Assembly (NCBI GenBank): GCA_041263285.1
Contig: JBFSVS010000019.1
Coordinates: forward strand, 1 to 14,953
Reading direction: 5' to 3'
Length of the DNA: 14,953 nucleotides
Source: Acidiparvus fluvialis
GTDB taxonomy: Bacteria > Acidobacteriota > Holophagae > Holophagales > Holophagaceae
The stretch's first letter is position 1. The number at the start of each line of letters is the position of its first letter. Made by a program: the position numbers and the translations under genes. This document shows, in pieces, positions 1 through 6,690 of the stretch. A model generated the notes under the pieces. That model was not told where the DNA came from, did no database searches, and saw nothing but the letters and a program-made list of their open reading frames with translations.

Positions 1-2
1 GT

Positions 3-1016
3 CGTGTGGGTAAATTGGTGGCTCTTATGCTGGCCGATGAAGGTTTTGATGTGGTCGGTGTCGATCAGATTCCCCCTACATCTTTTTCGCTACCTTTCCA
101 GCAAGTGAATGTTCAAGACGAAAAATCTGTGAAAGCTATCCTGTCACGGGTTGATGCGGTCGCAAGTTGTCTACCCTATCATTGGACGCTTCATCTCGCC
201 AAGTTAGCGTATTCTCAAGGAGTTCATTACTTTGATCTCACTGAAGATCGTGAGACCACCCTTCAAATTCAACAGTGGTCAAACTCCGCACGAGCCGTCC
301 TGGTTCCCCAATGCGGTCTTGCCCCCGGATTCATCTGTATTGCGGGCGCTGATTTAGTCAAAGGCCGATCCGATATCGTTACCCTAGGGCTAAGAGTGGG
401 AGCCCTTGATGCGAGCCCCAAGGGATTCTTTCGCTATTCTCTTACCTGGAGTCCCGAGGGGGTGGTCAATGAGTATCTAAACCCCTGCGAGGCAATTGTA
501 GAAGGCCAGATCGTGAATGTGCCTGCTCGTTCTTCCTACGAGTTGTTATCGGTAGACGGAAAGCCCTATGAAGCAGCTTCGACAAGCGGCGGTTTAGGGA
601 CTCTTTGTCAAACTCTCTTAGGTCAAGTTCAACACGTGAACTATAAATCGATTCGCTACGTCGGTCATTTCCAGCGTCTAGAGCTGCTTTTTGATAACCC
701 ATTCCTTAAGCCTTACCGAAAAATATTAGGATGGGGCCTCCAACTCTTTTCGGGCACGACCTCTCACGATCAAGTGTTGTGTCAGGCTTTCGCTATCAAC
801 AAAGAGGGACATCGATCCACCTTTGAAAAGGTTTATCACCCTATCGTAGTAGGGGGAGAATCCTGGAATGCGATTAGTTGGACCACAGCCGGAAGTTTAG
901 TAGCCGTCATTACGCTGGTGGCCCAAAATAAATTACCCCAGCAAGGTTTTATCGCCCAAGAATCCATCCGCTTTCAAGATTTTCTATCTACTAAAACGGG
1001 GAGTTTATTTAAATAG
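3..1016 (+). CDS. Saccharopine dehydrogenase family oxidoreductase, 5'-truncated by window edge
   Basis: NAD(P)-dependent oxidoreductase of the saccharopine dehydrogenase / lysine 6-dehydrogenase type. The open frame runs in from the left edge: the first whole codon is Arg, followed by VGKLVA, which is the second half of an N-terminal Rossmann GxGxxG loop. The true start therefore lies upstream, and the in-frame GTG at 6 is not a real start. A beta-strand ending VDAVASCLP follows, then YFDLTED and QCGLAPGF, typical of the NADP-binding half. The second half has LTWSPEGVVNEYLNPCE and TSGGLGT, which resemble the C-terminal catalytic domain of lysine 6-dehydrogenase-like proteins. The substrate is not certain: lysine, saccharopine or a related amino acid are all possible. 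It is convergent with the ymdB-type gene, with 3 nt between the stops and no clear terminator. Confidence 0.85.
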   Translation, partial: RVGKLVALMLADEGFDVVGVDQIPPTSFSLPFQQVNVQDEKSVKAILSRVDAVASCLPYHWTLHLAKLAYSQGVHYFDLTEDRETTLQIQQWSNSARAVLVPQCGLAPGFICIAGADLVKGRSDIVTLGLRVGALDASPKGFFRYSLTWSPEGVVNEYLNPCEAIVEGQIVNVPARSSYELLSVDGKPYEAASTSGGLGTLCQTLLGQVQHVNYKSIRYVGHFQRLELLFDNPFLKPYRKILGWGLQLFSGTTSHDQVLCQAFAINKEGHRSTFEKVYHPIVVGGESWNAISWTTAGSLVAVITLVAQNKLPQQGFIAQESIRFQDFLSTKTGSLFK

Positions 1017-1019
1017 GCT

Positions 1020-1784
1020 TTACCGAATAATTCGGTGAGCTTTGACCGTCTTCGATCCTTGTATTTCAAGGTAGATGGCATGAAGCTGGGGATCGGCCTG
1101 AGCCACTGAAAATCGCGTGGGGCGGCCCGTATAAAACCGATCAAGACTCGCCTCCTTGTCCATGCCAATGACCCCCCCATAGGGTCCAGTCATGCCAATA
1201 TCGCTCACAAAGGCCGTTCCTCCAGGGAGTATCTTTAAGTCCAGGGTCGGGACATGGGTATGAGTCCCTAAGACGGCGGCTGCTCGACCATCGGCATGCC
1301 AGCCCATCGCTTGCATTTCGCTTGTTGCTTCGGCGTGCATATCTACTAATGTGGCCTCGGCTTCAGAATGGGCAATGGCTTGGTCAAAGGCTCGAAAAGG
1401 GTCATCGCAGGGCGGCATATGAACGCGACCCATAATGTTAAGAACAAAGAGGGATCCCGCAGAAGAGGACTTAAGAGTGATAGCCCCGTGCCCTGGGGTA
1501 TGGGGTGGATAATTGAGGGGTCTCAGAATTCTCGGCTCACGATCGAAGTATTTATCTATTCCTTTCACGTCGAAGGCATGATTACCCGTGGTAATGACGT
1601 CGATACCGAGGTGATCAAACCAATGGGTCGCAATTGCTTCGGTAATCCCTCTCCCATGAGCAGCATTTTCCCCGTTGACAATGACATAGTCGACAGCCAA
1701 TTCTTGCCTTAGGCCTAAAAGATGAATGTCCAGTAGGTTTCTACCCGGTTCGCCAAAAACATCACCTAGCATTAACAGTTTCAT
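1020..1784 (-). CDS. ymdB: YmdB-family metallophosphoesterase (2',3'-cyclic nucleotide 2'-phosphodiesterase type)
   Basis: Dinuclear-metal phosphoesterase of the YmdB/TIGR00282 family, 254 aa, the usual length. Metal-binding positions are all visible: D8 in GDVFGEPGR, E39-N40 in VNGEN, N68-H69 in TTGNHAFD, H150 in VDMHAEATSE, and H175/H177 in GTHTHVPT. The late GMTGPYGGVIGMD block is also typical. Family members hydrolyse 2',3'-cyclic nucleotides and, in Bacillus, influence biofilm and motility decisions; the role here is unknown. It is a cytosolic protein with no signal peptide. The ATG start gives the full N-terminal beta-strand; there is no good Shine-Dalgarno before it. A strong palindromic terminator lies just 17 nt upstream, so its own promoter is hard to place (see findings). 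The name rests on motifs only. Confidence 0.93.
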   Translation of the reverse strand: MKLLMLGDVFGEPGRNLLDIHLLGLRQELAVDYVIVNGENAAHGRGITEAIATHWFDHLGIDVITTGNHAFDVKGIDKYFDREPRILRPLNYPPHTPGHGAITLKSSSAGSLFVLNIMGRVHMPPCDDPFRAFDQAIAHSEAEATLVDMHAEATSEMQAMGWHADGRAAAVLGTHTHVPTLDLKILPGGTAFVSDIGMTGPYGGVIGMDKEASLDRFYTGRPTRFSVAQADPQLHAIYLEIQGSKTVKAHRIIR

Positions 1785-1801
1785 AGTACTTAAGCGTAAC
1801 T

Positions 1802-1833
1802 AAAAAAAGAGCGGCCTAGGCCGCTCTTTTTTT
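1802..1833 (-). terminator. Perfect palindromic rho-independent terminator of the TonB-receptor transcript
   Basis: A perfect 32-bp inverted repeat: seven A, then GAGCGGCC, TA, GGCCGCTC, then seven T. The GC-rich 8-bp stem flanked by A and T runs reads as an intrinsic terminator in both directions. It begins 15 nt past the receptor stop codon on the minus strand, so it most likely ends that transcript. No plus-strand gene ends nearby. Confidence 0.9.
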
Positions 1834-1848
1834 AGGACCAAAGCCCTG

Positions 1849-4767
1849 TTAGAAACTCAAACGAACACCCAATTGCACTTGTCGAGTTTGACCGACGGAA
1901 GTGGGGGAGGGGGTATTGTAAGTTGTTCCATTGGTCGCGCGGATAAAGTTGAAAGTATCCATGCGATTGAAGAGATCAAAGACCTCGGCAGACAGGGTTA
2001 ATTTCGCCTTACTCATCAGCGAAAAATCACGGCTCAACTTCAGATCCACCGTGGTGTAGCTAGAACGGCGAAGACTGTTGCGACCCGTATCCATGCCCAA
2101 CCAATAGAGACGATCATTCCCACTAATGCCATCTCCATTAATATCGGACCCGACAGTTACAGAATAGGGGGTACCCGAGGAGTAGCGAATGTTGACACCA
2201 CTCATAATTTTAGACGGCGCATGGAAATAGTTGAAGAATCCCGTGAACACATGGCGACGGTCGGTGTCGGCATAACTGTAGTCCGCCATCAGGTTTTGAG
2301 TATTTTGAACTCCGTAACTCGAGAAGTTGCGTTCGTTCGAATCGTTATCTCGGTTGACACTCCAGGTGTAAAAGAATTGACCGGAGAAAGGACTGTTAGA
2401 CTTATCGAACTTGGCGCTCAGGGTGATGGCTTGGTAGATACCGGAGGCATCGGAGACATACATCATCATCTTGGCAAAATTGGCATTGGGTCGGGTGCTG
2501 GGGAAAACCATACGACCGTCTGAACCCACGGTGGGGGTTCCCAAATTGATATCTTTGAGGCGCTCGAGTTGATTGGCTCTGGCGTAGACGGTATTGAGGC
2601 CCAGGGTCCAACCTGTATCGTAAGCCTTTTCAACGCTCAGGTTTAAACGATCGGTGATGGGGTTCTTAAAGTTAGGATCGAAGGTAAAAATGTCTCCCTT
2701 CGGGGCCGAAGAACCTACGGGCATGCTGCTAAACGCATAGGGGTTCGCATAATTGAAGGTCGCTCCTCGCGTAAATCCTGGATAACTCGCGACCAAAGCG
2801 GCTTGGTTGGTCGAAGTGAAGCGAATTTGAGTGGCTCGAACACCATTTACGGTGTAGACCTGGTATTGGAAAACAGCGGGGGTTCGAGAAGTATAGCGAC
2901 CCGCATTGAGCCGAACGACCGTTTTGCCTTGATCGGAATTAGGAGTCCAGGTCAAGCTGAGTCGGGGATCAAAAGGGAACCAGCCGAACGGAGATTCCGA
3001 AACACTGTCAGGAATACGGGCTGTCAATGGGGCGGTCGTCGTAGTCGGATTATCAAAGTTTGCAATGGCGAACGAAGGATTTTTTTGTTGATCCTGTCGT
3101 AGTCCTACCCCAAGTTTGAATTCACTATTAAGTCTGAAATCACCCTGAATGAAGTAAGCTTCTTCTTGTCCGGAGGTGTCGAAATAGCCCGACTGTATCG
3201 CGGTGAGACCCCCTAAGCCAAAGCGTTGATCATAAGAACTCCAATTGCCGGCTCTGAAATCTGCGATGTTGCTAAAGCTATACGAACCATTGGCGGTTCC
3301 AGCAAAAATTTCAAAGATGCTGGTCTTGTTAAAGTCCGCCCCTAGTTTAATGGTGTAATTAGGCGCAACGTACGTGATCGTTTCTTGAATTTGGAAGCGT
3401 TCCTGTTCATATTCACGGAAGAAATTATTACCCCCGTAGGATCCAACATTGCTAATTGAAACTCGAGGAATAGACGTTCTCGCAACGCGGGGAAGGCTAT
3501 TACCCGATTGACTAACACGGAACTCACTCAGGAGGTTGGATGAAATCGTCCAATTCCATTGCCCCACGAGGGATTCGGTATCGACAATATCAGGAGTTGT
3601 ATTCTCAAAGGCGGTGTTAGACCCGTTGTTGTAAATTCCTTTAAACTCTGATTGGTTATATCGAAGAGTAAAAGTGTTGTCTGCGTTGGGAATCCAATCT
3701 AAACGAGCAAAAAAGACATTGGAATCTTCGGGAATGGAATAACTCCCTCCCTTGGATGCTAAAACTTGATCCGATACTTGAGTCAAATCCAACGTGAGCG
3801 GCAGGGAGCTGGTTCCCCAGGCAAAATTATTGTTGGTTGTTTTACGCTGTCCATCGTAAGCCACAAAAAAGAATAATTTATCTTTAATGAGCGGTCCGCC
3901 AAAAGAGAAGCCCTGTTGGATGGACTTGAAATCTGCTAGGGTGTTCGATCCGGCAACGCCAAAACTAGGACGGAGAGCGACCAAATTCTGAGGGCGTTTG
4001 TAATAGAAAAGACTTCCCGAATATTCGTTGGTTCCTGATTTGGTGACGGCATTAATATACCCGCCTCCCATGCGACCGTATTCCGCCGAGGCACCGTCGG
4101 TGACCACTTGAAATTCTCGGACGGCTTCGATGGATACTGTAAAAGGAGTTTTGCCTTCAGCGGAGCCTACGGCGCCACCAAAGAAAGATTCATTATTATC
4201 CGCCCCGTCGAGGTTAACTGACGTATTCACACCTCGTTGGCCTGCGATGGCCAAATTACCTCGATTACCCTCAACAATCACTTGGGGAGTCAGGGTTGCG
4301 AAATCCAAGAAAGAACGTCCCGCTACGGGTAGGCTGTTCATATTTTCTGGAGAAATCATCGTGGCTGCTGAGCTTCGACTAGGATCGACTGAAGAAAGAG
4401 CAGAGAAAACTTCAACGGTTCGCTCGGTTACCGATGCGAGTCGAATGTTGAGAGGATTGGAACCACTGAGGCTTAAGTAGAGCTTCACACCCGAGGCCGA
4501 TTGATAACCATCTTTACTCGCGGAGGCGACATAAGGCCCCACAGCCATGTTCGCAAATTGGAACTGACCATTACTCTCGGTTCTAGAGGTACGCACCTGA
4601 CCGGTTTCTTCATTGCGCAAAGTAAGGACAACGCCAGAAAGAGGTTTGCCCTGGGCGTCGGTCACGCTGACCAAAACTTGGGAAAAGGCACTCTGAGAAT
4701 AAGCGGGTACTGCCGAGGCCACAATGAGTGCCATGAAGGCAGAAGATGTTAGTTGCGATTTACGCAT
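1849..4767 (-). CDS. Oar-like TonB-dependent outer membrane receptor with carboxypeptidase regulatory-like domain
   Basis: Outer membrane beta-barrel of the TonB-dependent transporter superfamily, Oar-like subgroup, 972 aa. A signal peptide (MRKSQ, then a hydrophobic stretch, AYS|QS near residue 24) is followed by a carboxypeptidase-regulatory Ig-like domain at about 29-112 (VTDAQGKPLSGVVLTL, ESNGQFQF). The plug domain lies at about 120-250, with LPVAGRSFLDFATLTP, NLDGADNNE and EYGRMGGGYINAVTKSGTN. The rest is aromatic-rich barrel strands, ending VQLGVRLSF with the C-terminal Phe expected of outer membrane proteins. Start ATG has a good GGAGG. No TonB/ExbBD or substrate-specific gene is nearby, so cargo is unknown. 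It is single-gene, terminated by the palindrome at 1802-1833 and divergent from the S55 unit. The family call is firm; the transported substrate cannot be inferred. Confidence 0.94.
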   Translation of the reverse strand: MRKSQLTSSAFMALIVASAVPAYSQSAFSQVLVSVTDAQGKPLSGVVLTLRNEETGQVRTSRTESNGQFQFANMAVGPYVASASKDGYQSASGVKLYLSLSGSNPLNIRLASVTERTVEVFSALSSVDPSRSSAATMISPENMNSLPVAGRSFLDFATLTPQVIVEGNRGNLAIAGQRGVNTSVNLDGADNNESFFGGAVGSAEGKTPFTVSIEAVREFQVVTDGASAEYGRMGGGYINAVTKSGTNEYSGSLFYYKRPQNLVALRPSFGVAGSNTLADFKSIQQGFSFGGPLIKDKLFFFVAYDGQRKTTNNNFAWGTSSLPLTLDLTQVSDQVLASKGGSYSIPEDSNVFFARLDWIPNADNTFTLRYNQSEFKGIYNNGSNTAFENTTPDIVDTESLVGQWNWTISSNLLSEFRVSQSGNSLPRVARTSIPRVSISNVGSYGGNNFFREYEQERFQIQETITYVAPNYTIKLGADFNKTSIFEIFAGTANGSYSFSNIADFRAGNWSSYDQRFGLGGLTAIQSGYFDTSGQEEAYFIQGDFRLNSEFKLGVGLRQDQQKNPSFAIANFDNPTTTTAPLTARIPDSVSESPFGWFPFDPRLSLTWTPNSDQGKTVVRLNAGRYTSRTPAVFQYQVYTVNGVRATQIRFTSTNQAALVASYPGFTRGATFNYANPYAFSSMPVGSSAPKGDIFTFDPNFKNPITDRLNLSVEKAYDTGWTLGLNTVYARANQLERLKDINLGTPTVGSDGRMVFPSTRPNANFAKMMMYVSDASGIYQAITLSAKFDKSNSPFSGQFFYTWSVNRDNDSNERNFSSYGVQNTQNLMADYSYADTDRRHVFTGFFNYFHAPSKIMSGVNIRYSSGTPYSVTVGSDINGDGISGNDRLYWLGMDTGRNSLRRSSYTTVDLKLSRDFSLMSKAKLTLSAEVFDLFNRMDTFNFIRATNGTTYNTPSPTSVGQTRQVQLGVRLSF

Positions 4768-4938
4768 AAAAAGTTCCTCCGGTATTTAAATATAATACTT
4801 CACTTTAGGGCCAAATCTTTAGTTGTGTGGGGATTAAGCGCCCCTAGGCTTTAGACAAAAACCACCGAAAATGTAAGGTATTCTAGAAGGGCTTGTAAAC
4901 CCTCCCTTTTGAATATCCTTAGCGGATTCCCCTTGAAT
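4768..4938. other. Divergent intergenic region between receptor and S55 unit
   Basis: This 171-bp gap must hold promoters for both the receptor (-) and the S55/propeller/Mpo1-like unit (+). On the minus strand an AT-rich TATTATATTTAAATA stretch before the receptor's ribosome site could hold a -10, but no matching -35 is at proper spacing. On the plus strand TAGACA (4852-4857) with TAAGGT or TATTCT downstream is only a weak pair. A GGGG-N8-CCCC element lies at about 4829-4844. I cannot assign promoters with confidence. Confidence 0.45.
4774..4780 (-). promoter_or_regulatory. Ribosome binding site of the TonB-dependent receptor
   Basis: The minus strand reads GGAGGAA, 6 nt before the ATG. It is the strongest Shine-Dalgarno in the window and fixes this start. 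Confidence 0.8.
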
Positions 4939-6690
4939 ATGTCTAAGTTTCGCTTTTTCATAGTTTTAGCCCTTTTTTGTTTAAGTACCTCTTTTCTTGT
5001 CTCTCAGGGCATTCTGCCCCTCAGTGAAATTCAACCCGGGATGCGAGGGCAAGGTAAAACAGTCTTTTTAGGATCCAAGATCGAAAGATTTGATTTTGAA
5101 ATTTTAGGTATCCAAAAAAATACTTCGCCCGGTCGCTCAACGATTTTGGTCAAACTCTTGGGCTCCGACATGAAGGAGAGAGGTGTTTTTGCGGGGATGA
5201 GCGGAAGCCCCTGTTATGTTAATGGAAAACTTATTGGCGCCCTGAGTTCGGGTTTTGCTTTTGCTAAAGAGCCCATTGCCGGGATCACGCCTATTCAGTA
5301 CATGTTGGATCAGCTTCTGGAAATCCCAGACCAAGCTCCTCAGAATACCCCGTTGATACTTCCTAAAATAGATCCCCCCAAAGTCTTGAAGTCAGCCCTG
5401 AATGGATCCATGATTCCTTTGAGTGAAGTTTGGTCCGAGGGCAGTCGAGACTCCTTCAACCTTCTACTCACGGGCACCCCGCTATCCGCGGAGGCAAAAT
5501 CTTATTGGCAAGGCTCAGGTATTCGCTTTCTGGACGCAAGTGCGCCCCAAATGGCTAAAGGAGATGATGACAGTAGTCCCATCGAACCCGGAGGCACGGT
5601 CGTCGCCAGCTTAGTGGAGGGGGACCTCGATATTTCTTCAGCAGGAACGATCACCTATATCCAAGGCAAACGGTTATTGATGTTTGGACATCCACTCTTT
5701 AACTTGGGGTCCCTTCAAGTTCCCATGCGATCAGGATCGGTCTTGGGCGTAGTTTCCAATCTCAATTCCTCTTTCAAGTTGACTGCGCCAGGAAAAAATA
5801 TAGGATCAGTGAGGCTCGATCGAAATGCGGGAGTTGGTGGCCTATTGGGGGCTGAGTCGAAGATGATTCCTTTGCGGCTCGGAATTAATTTAGGGGGAAA
5901 GAAAAATCTCAACTTGAGCTTCAATATGATTGATCATCCCGTCCTAACTCCATATTTTGCTGCCACCATTCTGTCTCAATCCCTCGAATCAAATATTCGC
6001 GGGTTAGGGATGCAAAGTTTGAGTCTCCAGGGAAATATTAAACTCACGGGCTACCCCCCCATTCAGATCGAAAGTTTTGTGGCTGACTTAAATTCCAAGC
6101 GACTCTCGGATTATTTAGGCGGAATTCTTCAGTCGATCTGTTTTAATCCCTTTGAAAAGCCTCAATTTGAGGGCATTTCTCTGACCGTAAAAGCTGAGGA
6201 GCGGCTCGATCTCAGCGCGGTCGTGGGTGCACGTATTCTCACGTCTAGGGCTAAAAGAGGGTCGCCCCTTCCGATCACCCTCGTTGTTCAGAATATTCAG
6301 GGTCTCCGAGAATCTTACAACTTTTCTATACCCATACCCTCCTCGGCTCAAAAGGGTAAAACGTATCTTCTAGTCGGCGATGGGTTATCGATCATGTCAG
6401 CAGATCCCGATCAATCTTCAGTTCAAATTGGGAGTTTAGGAGACGTTGTTCAAGTACTCAATAGCTCTCTAAAAAATAATCAAGCATACGGCCTTCTCGT
6501 GCAATCCTCCAAAGGAGCCGGCCTGAGGGGTGATCGAATCGAGGGCATTCCGCCTTCCATCGCAAGCCTCGTGGGTCCTGAGGACGGCTCTAAAGATACC
6601 TCGCTAAAGCGCCGAATTATCGGACGGGCGCTGATTCCGCTAGAGCGGGAAGTGCAGGGCTTAGTCACGCTCGAAATCGAGGTTGAATAA
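4939..6690 (+). CDS. Exported S55 (SpoIVB-like) peptidase-domain protein with swapped Ser/His halves
   Basis: A 583-aa exported protein related to peptidase family S55. I chose ATG 4939, which gives a textbook signal peptide (MSKFR then a hydrophobic core to about residue 24); an in-frame TTG at 4909 would add ten residues before it. Residues 30-120 contain GMRGQGKTVF, FDFEILGIQ and the nucleophile motif GMSGSP with S88, followed by NGKLIGALSSGF. Residues about 230-260 hold DISSAGTITYIQGKRLLMFGHPLF, shown here in full as DISSAGTITY plus MFGHP with H251. In SpoIVB the GHG-type His block precedes the Ser block; here it follows (see findings). The C-terminal 250 residues are beta-rich with no domain I recognise. 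Spore formation is not implied. It overlaps the next gene by one base (TAATG), so the two are translationally coupled. Peptidase activity is unproven. Confidence 0.85.
   Translation: MSKFRFFIVLALFCLSTSFLVSQGILPLSEIQPGMRGQGKTVFLGSKIERFDFEILGIQKNTSPGRSTILVKLLGSDMKERGVFAGMSGSPCYVNGKLIGALSSGFAFAKEPIAGITPIQYMLDQLLEIPDQAPQNTPLILPKIDPPKVLKSALNGSMIPLSEVWSEGSRDSFNLLLTGTPLSAEAKSYWQGSGIRFLDASAPQMAKGDDDSSPIEPGGTVVASLVEGDLDISSAGTITYIQGKRLLMFGHPLFNLGSLQVPMRSGSVLGVVSNLNSSFKLTAPGKNIGSVRLDRNAGVGGLLGAESKMIPLRLGINLGGKKNLNLSFNMIDHPVLTPYFAATILSQSLESNIRGLGMQSLSLQGNIKLTGYPPIQIESFVADLNSKRLSDYLGGILQSICFNPFEKPQFEGISLTVKAEERLDLSAVVGARILTSRAKRGSPLPITLVVQNIQGLRESYNFSIPIPSSAQKGKTYLLVGDGLSIMSADPDQSSVQIGSLGDVVQVLNSSLKNNQAYGLLVQSSKGAGLRGDRIEGIPPSIASLVGPEDGSKDTSLKRRIIGRALIPLEREVQGLVTLEIEVE
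6679..6682 (+). promoter_or_regulatory. Ribosome binding site for the propeller gene inside the S55 gene
   Basis: GAGG lies 7 nt before the ATG at 6690, within the last codons of the S55 gene. Together with the TAATG overlap it supports coupled translation. Confidence 0.55.

Noticed and set aside
1022..1036. Palindrome ACCGAAT-A-ATTCGGT at the convergent saccharopine dehydrogenase/ymdB junction as terminator
   Set aside because: The usable stem is only about 4 bp once a loop is allowed, it is AT-rich and has no T run, and it lies within the ymdB coding end.
2221..4752. Plus-strand open frames of 83-116 codons opposite the TonB receptor
   Set aside because: They mirror the strongly supported receptor frame, have no family motifs or ribosome sites, and look like antisense shadows.
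4909..4938. Extended TTG start for the S55 gene
   Set aside because: It adds ten residues before a clean signal peptide and has no ribosome site at proper distance; ATG 4939 is preferred.
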